A DNA stretch of 64,000 nucleotides from Halocafeteria seosinensis (Eukaryota; Sar; Bigyra; Bicosoecida), in NCBI GenBank assembly GCA_001687465.1, contig LVLI01000234.1, positions 1-64,000 of the forward strand, given 5' to 3'. Numbering within the stretch: the stretch's first letter is position 1; the number at the start of each line of letters is the position of its first letter. The position numbers and the translations under genes are program-made. Shown here in pieces: positions 1 through 11,628 of this stretch. Under the pieces are notes generated by a model. That model had not been told where the DNA came from. It saw only the letters and a program-made list of their open reading frames with translations, and did no database searches.

Positions 1-369
1 CTTCCGTTTCGTTTCATACTGTAGAGGAAAGAAGGAGCGAAAAGAACCTTGCATCGGGAAGAAGTTGAAGTTAGGACACTTTGGTCCACTGAACTTCGTG
101 GGGAGATCGCCAGCTGCGGAATCACGCGGAACTCGGCCCCGGAGGCGAGGCGAAACAAAGAGGATAATACGGTGCTACAAAACAGAGGATGCACATAGTT
201 GTTGGGAATGTCTGAATATTGAATTGGAAACAGAGCAAACTAGAAGTCTTGGTTGTGGATTGAACTGGAAAGAGTGTAAAGTGTCGTCTTGAACAAAGTG
301 CTGCGTGTTGGGTGGCCTTTTCGTCTACTGGAGGATCTAGTGGTACATCTTTTACATTTTGGTGCAGCC
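1..369. other. Upstream flank of the ADPGK-like gene
   Basis: Only short, mutually overlapping open frames are present, and none looks like a conserved protein. The segment probably holds the promoter and 5' untranslated region of the gene starting at 370. I see no clear TATA box or repeat. Confidence 0.5.
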
Positions 370-3300
370 ATGTCGTCACGTATTAGCATTGCCGTGTCAT
401 TGTTGAGGCTGGCCATAGCTGCGTTGCTGACGGTTGTGGCCACTGCCAAGGCGGATTTCAGGCAAGATTGGGAGGATCTGAGTAAGTTGTCTATGACTAA
501 GCCACAGTTAGTAAGAGTGCATATTATGTGCATGATGAACAGGTCCTACGGAACTTTTGCATCATTTAGTAGAGGGAAAACCCAAAAAGCACATTCCTTC
601 TTTAAAGGTAAGCCTATATCTTAGAGGCAGAAACGAACATTCGACTCGAGTGGAACATTCTTTGCTGGTTGCAGGGGGCGTTTGCATTCAATGGCTGTGT
701 AGATATGCTAGTAGATGCACGTTGTCTTACGGACATGATATACGAGCGCATGTCCAAGTATATAGATGAAGATTTCAACGAAATTGAAGACTACGATAGG
801 GCCGCCATCTCGGGTTGGTACGATCTGTTGAGTGTTTTCAAGCATCACTACAAAACGGGATCTGCAGCTGAGAGAGTATTGAAAGATCCTGATTTTATGA
901 AAGAGATCATGGAACTGATTGATACTGCCAATATGGAGGCTGGTGGAACTTCTTTCCTGAGTGAACGCGCTGAGTTACCCGGCGATCCTGAAAACAACAT
1001 TTGTCCAGTTGAACTTCGCCCTGGTGGAAACGCAGTGCTCATGGCTTCTAATTTTGCTGCAAATTGCAGACCCAATTGCGATGTAAGGCTGCTACGAAAG
1101 TTTGTGGCGTCAACGAATAAAAAATATTGCTCCATGTTTGGTTTGGTATCCGCGCAGACTGATTACTACGGTGCCATTTCCCACGAGCTGCAGTCGCTGA
1201 TACCTCATAATATTAACGTTCCTTTGGGATCTTACGATTACAACGAGATGCATCTGATTGTTGAGTACAGTGAAAAGGATCCGATACAGGGTGTGCACGC
1301 ACCTCGTTCCAACCGCTTTATTCTAACTGGCGACCGGCAGAATAAGAATGTGTCTGTCTTACTTGATATGTACAAACACATCGGAGAAAGCCCATCTAAT
1401 ATGCCGCATTTTGTTGTCCTGGCGGGATTCCATATGCTAGAGCAAGTGTCTCCCCCTAACCGCCGAGATCATCTTCGCAATGCAGCCAGTGGTTTATTAA
1501 AACATCAGATGTTTCACGACGAACGAGGACCTGCGGTGCACTTGGAACTAGCGAGTACCGCATCCCCCGAATTACTCAGCGAGATTGTCCAGTATATCAT
1601 TACCCCAGTCGACAACTATGCATCGCGACCTAAGTCATATCAAAAGCCGTCTTGGTCCCAGGACGACAAGGTCCTTGACAGGCCGTACGGTATGATACAT
1701 AGCATCGGTTGCAACGAACAAGAGCTCGCAGCATTATACGAGTCGATGGGCGGCACATACATGAATGGTGACGTGCCAGTTATGCGTCCGGATGAAAAAT
1801 GGATAGAAGCTTTGAAAGCTAACAGCAATGAGTCAGCTGATGCGAATCCCTTTCTGGACATGATTAAAAGTTTTGCTTTCGTCGATAGCCGCGACCAGTT
1901 GACTAGTGCCATTCCGGATATCGGAGCAGTAGCCTCTGCTATAAGATTTATTATGTGGAGAACTGTCCGCTTATCGAGGTTTCATTTCCACAGCTACTCG
2001 TACCATATTGTTGCTCAAAGAGAGACCATGATCCCCGAACGGTTTCGAGTATGGAACTGGAAAGACGCTAGTCGGAGCGTAGCTGCAGGGAGTGCGGAAG
2101 CAACAAGAAAAGCCTGCCAGCTGGGCAAAAATAGCGTTTGGAGTGATACGGATCTGGATATTGTTGCTCCTCGGACATTTGACATTGGGGACCCTTTACT
2201 ACAGCTAGGATCCACGAATGGCAGTAGTCCAGGGGTTCATGGCATGGCAGAGATAGAAGGAGCTAGTTTCAGCAAGAAACACAATGTTGATATCGGGACG
2301 GCTAAGTGGACTTGGCCGGATTTGGCAAACGCATTAGCTCAAGTATATCGTTCGTCGAGGCATATGTACCACAATAAGACGATAGAGTTTGCATATGCTC
2401 CCGTGGTGCTGTGCAAGCAGCCTCGTGCCACAGTGGGTATAGGAGATGCCATCTCTAGCGCAGGGCTCAGCGCGCATATCAAGAGCGTGATCGTTCCGGA
2501 CCACTTTGAAACACTGAAGGATACGAGCACTGCGGATAATAAAGAAGAACGTGAGCGCGCCCTCGGACGATTCAGTGATGAATACGCTGAGAAGCAACGG
2601 TTAAAAGTAGAAAAGGAGAAAGCCGAACAGCGGGAAAAGGAACGAAGACAACAGGAACGCGAGGAAGAAGAAGCAAGGCTAAAGGAACTAGAAGAGGAGG
2701 AAGCCTTGCAACGGGAACAAGAGCGTCTTGCTGATGTTTTGCCCCTAGGATTTCGTTCGGAAAAAGATGCTGACGATTTAGCGCCGGAGAGTCCGTGGGA
2801 GGTACTGTTCCACATGCAGATGTTTGCTGTCCACACTGCTACTCGAGAAGAGCAAGAAGCAGAAGAGGCCCGAAACGCATGCGCTGAAGAAAACGCAGCT
2901 ATGGGGGAAGATCACGAATCCGTCATGGAATACAAACACATTATGACGTCTGCCGAAGACGATGATCCGGAAGAGAAGCAAGAGGAAGATGGAGACACCG
3001 ACGAGGACGAGTCTGGCAAGGGAGTGGAGGAAACAGAAAATGAAGGTGATGCGGAATACGACGAAGAAGGAGAACCAGATCAGGAGCAGGAAGGAGATGA
3101 CTCATTTCAGAAGGAAATGAATGAACTGGAAGATGCGGACTTGTTTCTAGTCGGCGGACATCGGACGACCATCCCTGGAACGAGGAAACAGTCAACAAGC
3201 CGTGACGAACAGCATGCGGAAGACCAAAATAACCGGAAGCCAATAGTGTTCCGTGAGGAGGACTATCCAGAGCATCTGCAGTTCCCTCCACCCGTTGAGG

Positions 3301-3803
3301 AGATGGATCTTTCGCATTTGGACGATCTCGTGGACGAAGATAAAGAGTCGGAAATAGCTGATCTCAGAATGATGCGCTTGGAAACTATTCGAGAAATTGA
3401 AATCAGACGAAAGTATTATCGGCGGGAACATGGCTCTGACGAAGAAATAACTGACGAGGAAGCAGCGGAAATATTTATCCCGGAGTATGACTATGATGAA
3501 AACGATGATATCGAAGATGGCGAAGACCCGTATTTGGAGCCTCCTGAGAACGAGGAAGACGACGAGACCGAAACCAGTGGCGCGCCTGAGTCGGATGAAG
3601 CCAACATAGACGAGGGGGAAGACAACGTAGACAATGGTGAAGAGACTCAATGGCATGAAGATGAACTGACAGAGGCTGAAGAAATGGATTGGGGAGACTC
3701 GACCGAAGACATTAAAGACGACAACGAGACCCACGAACACAATGGGGGTGATGAGTCTGAATACGTGGAAGTAAACGAGTATGGCAACCCAGCAACGCAC
3801 TAA
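370..3803 (+). CDS. ADPGK: ADP-dependent glucokinase (ADPGK-like) with signal peptide and long acidic C-terminal tail
   Basis: Two exons are deduced, 370-510 and 675-3803, with a phase-0 intron (gtaaga...ttgcag), giving 1089 residues. Known family role: ADP-dependent phosphorylation of glucose to glucose-6-phosphate; animal ADPGK is an ER-associated protein of about 500 residues. Residues 1-28 form a signal peptide (SLLRLAIAALLTVVATA). The kinase domain spans roughly residues 100-660. It has a PGGN motif near 162, VVLAGFHMLEQ near 294, VHLELAS near 335, a NEQEL motif near 393, and the hallmark GxGD motif in VGIGDAISSAGL, whose aspartate (about residue 638) is the expected catalytic base. From about residue 663 to the end lies a charged, first Lys/Glu-rich and then strongly acidic tail of about 425 residues that ordinary ADPGK lacks. 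No KDEL-type retention signal ends it. The start was chosen because the signal peptide joins the kinase frame cleanly. The gene converges on POLD1, with 75 bp between stop codons. Confidence 0.85.
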
Positions 3804-3878
3804 AGGTGGTATTGTGAGTGAAACTTATAACCGTGATACCAGTCAAACGAAAGACAGCCCACACTGGATTGCCAGCAT

Positions 3879-6800
3879 TTACCAGTCCAAGTCAAAGCGG
3901 TGGAGCTGATTCGTCACTTCTTCTAAATCTTTCTGGGCTTTTTTCCTCATGTAGAAGATGGGGCAGTCTCGGGCCGTACACAGTACGTCTTGATGTAGAC
4001 TTCCTTGGCACCTCTGGCATTGCGTCCACAACCGGGCGTATTTATTCTCCATATCGTTAACTTCGGAGAGTTTCCATCGGTAAATCTCAGGCTCGTTTTC
4101 TTTGCAACGCTGCATCATTTGAAGGCGAGTACAACATTGACAGCGTCTTCAATAAACATGCTGCTTTTCATTCGTACCTTGCATAAACTATGTTCACCTT
4201 CCTTCAGGGGAACGTTGCACCCCGGCGCCAGACAAGTTAGACGAGTCACTGCAAACTGCATAATTCCTCTTGAACTGGATGGCGTAGCTTTCTGAATATC
4301 AAATTTAAAAATGCATAAACCAGAGACAAAAGAAATGACACAGAGCATAGCACAAATTGTACCTTGATTGATCGCGTATGATCTCCTTTCAATAGCGATT
4401 CAGCATTGTCCACAACAGGCTCGAAGATTCTCAACAGCGGTTTTGACAGTTGATTATCCAGATAATATTGAGTGTCGATAGGAATATTATGGTCTAAAAC
4501 GTATATCGGATCTTCGCTTTTCATGTACGCGGGAGCCCCTTTCTCCGCCTTTACGATCACGTATGGTACGCGATCGCCTACCACGGGGGCACTACCAGGA
4601 TCGCGCTTTCTCATGCGCTCGGCAAGTTCTACGTGAGCTTGCTTAGCAGCGTAACCTGACGAGTCTCCTGATTTACCCAAGGCTTTGGTAATGACAAGTA
4701 GAGATATGTCTAGCTTGTTCTGTAGCAAGTCACTGATGACTTGTTTTGTATAACGAACAGCGCCCTCTACAGAATGCTCCATCAGAATCTTCCTGAGAAC
4801 GGTGTCGACAACCTGACGAACCAACCCGCAGTTGTCTCGTCGAACAGTTTCAATACCTTTGGCGTCCATCTTGTCAGGCTTCTCCGAGTTTGTCCAGAAC
4901 ATCCCAGCATAGCGCTTTTTGTTCATTAGGAGGTAAGGATAGTATACTTTCTCAAATTCTAGTCGCACAGGATCAGGAAATACTTTAGAAACGTCGACTG
5001 CCGCCTCTTCACCCAAGTCCATAGCTGTCTTCACATCGCTTACACCGAACTTAACCATTACACTATCCGTATCACCATAGACGACTACGGCATCAGACGG
5101 ATAGCCGTTAGCAACTGTGTATCTTTCCTCGACAGCTTTCTTAGTTGTTTCAATCATTTCTCTGCCGTAACTTGTGACGGTTGATGAGATAGCGAGGCAG
5201 GGCAACTGCCCAACGGTTGCTCCTGTAAATCCGTACACACTGTTAGCACTGACTTTAAGGGCTAATTGTCTACCATTCTGCACTGCTTTGACCATTGGAT
5301 CTTCAGCTGCAGCCATATCTTTCTTTGCCCGCTTCCTAGCACTAAGAAGCTCCTCCAAAATCTCAGGCAGCACCCCTTTCTTTACGCTCTTCTTAACAAA
5401 ATGATCGTTCGAAGGACTGGTTTGATAATGGTCACTAGGAATTTTGTCTAAGTCTTCTTTCGACACCAACGTAGAATAGCAAAGATTGTGAGCCATCATA
5501 ATTGATGGATAAAGGGAGGCAAAGTCTAGAGTCGTGATCGGTTCATTATAGAAACCTTTGATAGGTTCAATGACTGTTGCACCTTCATATGACCCTTCGT
5601 CTGGACTCTGTTGGTTTTTCATGGTTGGGATCAGTAATCCCTTGGGACCGCATTTGCGGTACAACATAGACAGCACCTTTATTTGCTGTCCTCGAGAAAG
5701 CAAAAAGGACAACGGTACTCCAGTCACACGAGCCATTTCAACATGATTGATCATGACCATCAACTTATCCATGAGCTTTTGAGGTAAGTATGCATCCTTC
5801 AGGCAATAGACAGCCAGCCGATGCCTGTCTGCGTTAGAGCCTTTGTAGAGGTCACTAATGATGCTGTGATGGACGTCTTCCTTTTGCTGGCCTAAAAATT
5901 CAGCGGAAACGGAATTTAATGTATAGCTGCTCAATTTGTGGCTTCGACGCACGTATTGCAGCATGTCAAACATCACGCGTCCTTCAATATTCGTTTCAAC
6001 GTTTTCCGTCTTCCCATATGCAGAACTTTGGAAGGTGGTGTCTCGCATCGTCGCCCGTGAGCCAATAACGCGTCCTAAGAGTGAAGTATCTTTAGCCCCA
6101 ATGCTTTTCGCTCGATTCAACACATACGGTATGTCAAAATTTTGTATGTTATACCCAGTAATAACATCTGGATCGCTTTCCCGTACAAAGCGAGCCCATG
6201 CTTCTAGAAGGTCCTTTTCGTTGTCGAAAGATATAACTTGAGCTCCTACTATAGGACTGCATCCACCCAATACGAATACATTTCTGATCGTTGATTGCTC
6301 AGATCCCTGTAACGGTACAAACGTCGACACTAATGATGTTAAAGCTGCAAAACGCGATTCTTTCCGCACGTACTTGGCATGTCACAACGTTTGCAATTTG
6401 GATTACGGGATCGTGCTCTGCTTCGGGAAAGTGTCCTTTTCTTCCACAACATTCAATGTCAAACGAAAGTATGCGAAACGGGGATATCTGTGCAAACAAT
6501 CCACGACCCCACAATCAACGCTACACCAAATACTGGAACAGGTTTACCTGTCGCGAACCTACCTGCTGCCATTTTCCTTCAGGGCTGTGACTGACAAGAT
6601 TGTTGTACATGATATCCAGTTCAACTTGACAAGAAGTTTTCTTCCGAGGTTGTTGAGCATCGTTTTTCGCAGTCGCTGAACGCAGTTTATATGTCCCCTT
6701 CGGGAACTCTACCCAGTTACAGCCACTTATTTCTTTATCAATCATGAATCTGAGTACAAAAGGCATATTGGCCTCGTAACATTGATAGGTTGTCAACGGA

Positions 6801-7764
6801 TACTCGCCAAAGCTGAATCCTTTTTCCAAAGCACCTCTCGCGGTAGGGACAAATGAGGGCATGGAAATAAAAATCTTGAGGAAGCTGGAAGTTTGGTCCC
6901 CTCTATAACCGTAGATGCTCTGTTTTCCAGTAACTAATTGAACTGACAAGACAATGTCATTCTGAGACGAATTGCCCCCGTAGTTGGCCCGCGATCCCTT
7001 TATCTGCTTCACTTGAGAATCGAGCGCCCGTCGGAACTGCTCGATATCGTTTGGATCAAAGTTAGAGGGAACAGAACTAAAGAAGTAGGGGGTAAACCCG
7101 TGAATATGGCAACATGCCGAAATACCCTCAGTGGTCACTCCGTACAGCCTGATTACCGGAACTGGCCCCGAGGTGGATCCTAGAATTTGGTTCGATCCAT
7201 CCGGGTTCTTGGATAAGGGGAATCCATCATACATGTCCGCGTCCATCCATTGAAACACTGTGAAAAGTTACATGAAAACTATGCATCCAAGTTTTTTATC
7301 GACAAACAAAATGTATGTGCCTCACAACGTACCAAAGTTGTCATTTTTCGCATCAACTTCTTTCGAAGGAGGTGGACGATGCCATCGGTTCGACATGACG
7401 GAGCTCGCCGTACCGAGAACATCTCCATTATCTTCACCGTTTTCCTCCTCGTAACCGGCGTAGTCGCGCTTTAAATCGTCCGTGAAACTGCAAGGGTCAA
7501 TTTTTTGAATTCCACGAATTCAAATCAAGTGAATCGAACAATCAAATGTCACACTCTCGGGTTTTAACCACGTTGTGCAATGCTATGCAAGCTGTCGCTC
7601 CAAGTTCGACACAGAGAGTGATCCACATACCTTGAGATGCTTCCACTCCCATTTGTGGAAGTGGTACTGTTATGGGAAGCACTCCGAAACACTTTCTGTG
7701 GACCTCCTTGACTGGACGTGGTCCCACCATTTTCGTCCCCAGAAAGTCGACGTTTATGGTCCAT
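3879..7764 (-). CDS. POLD1: DNA polymerase delta catalytic subunit
   Basis: Seven exons on the minus strand are deduced: 7764-7631, 7487-7333, 7257-6563, 6487-6374, 6306-4363, 4291-4178 and 4109-3879, giving 1128 residues, the usual family size. This is the replicative B-family polymerase that extends the lagging strand and proofreads. The exonuclease has Exo I (SFDIEC near residue 338), Exo II ([11 protein letters not shown]) and Exo III (YCLKDAYLP). The polymerase has motif A ([10 protein letters not shown]), motif B ([13 protein letters not shown]) and motif C (YGDTDS near 776). The C-terminus carries both cysteine modules: CysA (CLAPGC...CKRC, split by the last intron) and CysB (CQRC...CTARDC), the latter being the Fe-S site in this family. 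All catalytic residues are present, so it should be functional. The N-terminal 44 residues are poorly conserved, so exon 1 is the least certain. The gene is divergent from the U-box gene, with 298 bp between start codons. Confidence 0.95.
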
Positions 7765-8062
7765 TTTCGCTCCTTTCCGTTACGTTCTCGTCTAGGATTA
7801 TCTATCCCAAATCCAATTGGTTCTTGTACAATCCTATTCGTGGGTCGGAATCACCTATTCAAGCCATATTAACGCCTTAAAGTGTCCTTGGGCCTGGGAT
7901 TTGAAATTACTGGTTGAAGTCATCCGGGATGCCGGGCCGGTGGCCCGGATTGTTTCCACCTTCACAGGCGGAGAGATTTTTCAGCGACCGACCAGGACGA
8001 GCAGATATAACGTGTAAGATGAGATGTGAATACGGTGTTGAGTAGCTGAAGATACGTCCGAG
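7765..8062. promoter_or_regulatory. Divergent intergenic region between POLD1 and the ankyrin/U-box gene
   Basis: The two start codons (7764 minus, 8063 plus) are 298 bp apart, so both promoters must lie here or in the first exons. No TATA box is obvious. A GC-rich patch, gccgggccggtggcccgg, at about 7931-7948 contains a partial inverted repeat and could be a protein-binding site. This is inferred from position only. Confidence 0.4.
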
Positions 8063-9531
8063 ATGGATGCGCAAGGGTTCAGAATCTCTGAGGAGGAAAA
8101 GGGGGAGTTATTTGATGCTTGTCAGGGGCGCCACGGAGATTTGGCTACCATTTCTCGCATCCTCGCCAAGTATCCATCAACCTCCATAACAGCCATACGA
8201 GATGAGGTAAGTAGCAGCCGTACTGATTATCTGTTAAAGCGGGAAACTATTTCCGTCTTGCGTCGCCATGGAAAGCCTTGGAACAGCATGCATTCGGAGG
8301 ACGTTGAAGCCAGGTCCTGGGATTGACCTATACTGCATGTAGTATAGCGTGTAAAAAGATCACGAGTGCGCTTTCATTGTATGCGTTAACGTCTCATGCA
8401 CTGATTTCGATGCACAGATGGGATTAACACCGTTGCACCATGCGGCCCGCTTTGGATTTGCAAATATTGTGAAGGACTTGGTGGAGAGATACTGCGCCAA
8501 TGTTGCCGTCAAGGATCCCCTGGTGTGTGTTTGGATCCCATAATGGGTGTGTTTGTTTTAGTCAAATGATATACACTGGTCCTGTCCTGCTGAACAGTGT
8601 GGATTAACCCCGTTGCACTTTGCAACACATGCTACCAAAGGCTCGGAAGACGTCATCCAATTGCTGATCGGGCGGTATTTTGGAGATGTGCATTGCAGAG
8701 CTAATGTGAGAGCAAAACCCGCTTATATAGAGCCGGTTTTATGAACTATATGGTGTTCGACGTTTTGTTAATGCAGAACGGTGATACGCCGCTTCATACA
8801 GCAGCGTACCAAGGCAATGAATCAGCGACAGCAGTTCTGATTACACAATTCAAGGCGAATGTTCATCAGCCAAATAACGTAGGGTATAACGTACCAGTAT
8901 TGAAGACGAGGGACTACATAGTCGTTCAAAGTTTCACTGCGTGATGCAGGATGGAGAAACACCTCTACACCTGGCTGTCAGGCGAGGGCATGAGGATTAT
9001 GTCGCCGCGCTCATACAGAAATATAAGGCGGACCCATACGCATTGAATAATGTGAGGAAACTTATTTCAATTGTCGTTTTACGTCGAACGCACTATATCT
9101 GTGGATGCATAAATTTGATGATCGTTTATCTGCAGAAAGGGTGTACGCCGTTTGCGTTTACTGCGATGAAAATTCCTCCTACTCAAAATACGACTGAACA
9201 ACCTTCGGCGAGCCGCGAGTCCACTGGCAACAGAAAAGCCCATACATTGGAGGATAGGCTAGCTCAACTTAGAAGTTTGAATGAGGCCATCGATGAGGAG
9301 TGTCCCCACGAGTTCCTCTGTCCCATCACCCAAGAGATAATGACCAGCCCCGTTGTTGCTTTCGATGGCTGGACGTATGAGGCATCGGTAATCATGGAGT
9401 GGCTAAACAAACAAAGCACGTCACCTATGACCATGAAGACTTTGAAATCACTCCAGCTAATTCCGAATAAATCCCTGAGAAGCAGCATCTATAATTGGGT
9501 TGACAAGCAACTTGAGCACTTTGGATTATGA
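8063..9531 (+). CDS. Ankyrin-repeat / U-box E3 ubiquitin ligase
   Basis: Six exons, all joined by phase-0 introns: 8063-8206, 8418-8522, 8598-8705, 8777-8878, 8950-9051 and 9136-9531, giving 318 residues. Exons 1-5 each encode one ankyrin repeat of 34-36 residues (exon 1: 48). Introns fall just before the [DNC]GxTPLH start of each repeat: MGLTPLH, CGLTPLH, NGDTPLH, DGETPLH. Exon 6 begins with a degenerate repeat (KGCTPFAF), then a linker, then a C-terminal U-box (about residues 244-318) with HEFLCPITQEIM, SPVVAFDGWTYE and SPMTMK. The U-box is a zinc-free RING-like fold that recruits E2 enzymes, so this is probably a ligase choosing substrates through its ankyrin repeats. The substrate cannot be guessed. 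Confident on domains, moderate on exact exon ends. Confidence 0.9.
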
Positions 9532-9979
9532 CGCCACGAGGGTGGCGGCCCAAGCTGGGTGGTGGGGTTGTTTCTCAGCTGTAGCATGTTGCCGTTGTTT
9601 TCTTATCAAAATTTTCTGAAATTCTGGTATGGTGCAAAATTTGGTGAGGTAGCCAGGCAAATCGTTGCCGCAAATGACACACCCCAACCAATGCAATTGT
9701 TATACCAAAACAATCTCCCGTTTTCATACTCCAATCAGAGCGAAATAACGTTGGTTTGCAGTGCTCGATCGCACTCTTCAATCCATCATCCAACTCAGAG
9801 CCAGCCTGGGCTCATAGGCTATTGCCAATTTGCCACTGGCAAATTGCCAGTTGCAACTTGCAGGCGGCAGTTACCTACTCTGCTTCAGAAGCGCAGACAG
9901 AGTATACTCCATCTTTTGATTTGTTGCAACCTCCGGTGCAGTTTAACACGTTTTTCTTTTGTCTTTTCACTAGCTAGCC
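9532..9979. other. Intergenic region upstream of the LOG gene
   Basis: No convincing gene is present. The segment contains the palindrome listed separately at 9827-9845 and pyrimidine-rich sequence just before the next start codon. It probably holds the 3' end of the U-box transcript and the promoter and leader of the LOG-family gene. Confidence 0.45.
9827..9845. repeat. Perfect 9+1+9 palindrome
   Basis: AATTTGCCA, one base, then TGGCAAATT form a perfect inverted repeat. It lies about 135 bp before the LOG start codon, and related TTGCCA/TTGCAA words follow it. It could be a dimeric transcription-factor site or a small hairpin. Function is inferred only. Confidence 0.6.
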
Positions 9980-11628
9980 ATGGCATCCCGCAAACAACCT
10001 CCCCAACATCGTCCTTGTTCCCCGGAGAACGAGGACGACTCCGTGGTGGAGGAGGACGCCTCCTCCGCGGCGTCTCTCTCCCTGCCTCCTCCTTCTGGAC
10101 AACACCACAACCACACCAAGCGTCTAGAGGAGGTAGATACCTCCAAACTCATGGGGACGAGGCAGCAGGAGGACTTTGATGGAGGGTCTTGCTCTAGTGC
10201 GAGCCCCTCGCGAACGGCTGCCCACCATCATCACCGGAGGATTCCCCATGTAGCTCCTCGGCAACGTCATGAGAAGCGCCCCCATGCAGGGGCGTATGGA
10301 GTGACCGTGGCCAAAGATGGGAGCTACTTTAAACCGGAAAAAGCGTACAAAAACCTCGACTTCCTGAACTCGCGCGAAGCTAAGCCCATCCGGATCATGT
10401 GTGAGTACGTGGAGACCGAACGACGGTAAGTGGATACTCGACACAGAACCATACAGCGTTCGTAATATACTTGAGATTATTGACGTACTTTTGGGATCGT
10501 ACTGTCGACGCCAGATTGAAAGCGCACGGAATCAGAAGTAGGTGCTGGCGTTGTTGGTGTTGCGTGGCATCATCATCGTCACGGTTGTAGGCAATGCAGA
10601 TACTATTCTGTTTTTCGGATCCGCCCGTGCACGATCGCATGAGAAACACGCGAAAATAGCCGAAGAAGCTAAGCAAGCGATCGCGGAGGCCTCGACGGAG
10701 GATGAAAAGGCACATGCCAAACAGCAATTAGGTATGTCCCCTTGGGCTGGGCAGATCAGATCAGGGTGTCTTGGTACAACACTTGCTACGACTCGGTCTC
10801 GACGATACAGAGAAACTGGAAAGAACGGAGTGGATGTGCGCATACTATGAGAAAATCAAGGAGCTGTCCAAACGCCTTACTGCTTGGTCAATGGAACGAA
10901 CTGTATGTGGCCTTTACGAGCTTGCTGGTAGTTGATTTCACTCTCTCTCTCTACTTCTGTGTTTATACAGCCAAGTGATGAAAACCCGCGTTACATCATT
11001 TCGACTGGAGGTGGTCCTGGAATGATGGAGGCTGCCAATTCGGGTGCTGCCAGTGTGCCTGGAGCCAAAACGATTGGTGTACGTGCCGGTGTGCCCGAAT
11101 CTGCCGCTTCCTTGTAGGATTAAGTAACGGCGTTCCTTTCCTTCTCTTCCCCATACAGATGGGTATAAGTCTTCCAAAAGAGCATGGTCTCAACATGAGT
11201 GTGACAAGAGACCTTGGCTTCGAGTTCCACTATTTCTTCACGCGCAAAGTAGGTAGCCTGCTGTTGGTCACACATTACCCAGCTGTGATGTCGAATATGC
11301 GTTATTGCAGTTCTGGATGGTATATACGGCGTTAGGGATTATCGTCGGCCCCGGTGGTCTGGGAACAATGGATGAGCTCTTTGAGTTGTTAACGTTGCTG
11401 CAAACTGGAAAGACCAATCTCCAAGAGGTGCCTATTGTCCTGTTAGGAAAGCAGTACTGGAACACAATTGTCAACTTTGAGGCACTACGTGATTTCGGTG
11501 TCGCAGCCCAAAGCGACATCGACCGTTTGTTTATTACGGATTCCGTGGATGAGGCGTTCGACCATGTCACTTCCCGTTTGCTCCAGATTGAGAGTACTGA
11601 GGAAGAGTACGAATTCGAGCGACCATGA
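9980..11628 (+). CDS. LOG-family nucleoside 5'-monophosphate phosphoribohydrolase (putative cytokinin-activating or nucleotide hydrolase)
   Basis: Seven exons are deduced: 9980-10425, 10515-10537 (a 23-nt micro-exon), 10600-10731, 10811-10902, 10971-11078, 11159-11248 and 11311-11628, giving 402 residues. LOG proteins, formerly called lysine decarboxylases, cleave the base from nucleoside monophosphates. In plants they release active cytokinins. The fold is seen in ILFFGSARAR, STGGGPGMMEAAN and the hallmark PGGLGTMDELFE, which has the catalytic arginine/glutamate context of the family. The first 130 residues are low-complexity, rich in Ser, Pro and His, and outside the fold. A spacer of about 70 residues between the FFGSAR and GGGPG motifs places it with the longer LOG-like proteins rather than the compact plant type. 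The substrate cannot be told from sequence, and a decarboxylase role is unlikely. Confidence 0.85.

Noticed and set aside
2339-2836. A 165-codon Ser-rich minus-strand frame
   Set aside because: It mirrors the Glu/Lys-rich coding strand (GAA/AAG antisense gives Ser/Phe/Leu) and lies wholly inside the ADPGK-like exon.
3192-3800. A 202-codon open frame on the minus strand opposite the acidic tail of the ADPGK-like gene
   Set aside because: It is the antisense shadow of GAA/GAC-rich codons, giving an artificial Phe/Val/Leu-rich translation with no domain.
6488-6562. In-frame TGA upstream of POLD1 exon 4 as a selenocysteine codon
   Set aside because: It lies within the intron; splicing at ttgcacag gives [18 protein letters not shown], which matches the family perfectly.
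8207-8326. The U-box gene ending as an 87-codon protein at 8326
   Set aside because: A strong gtaagt donor at 8207 leads to the next ankyrin exon. The read-through portion is intron sequence.
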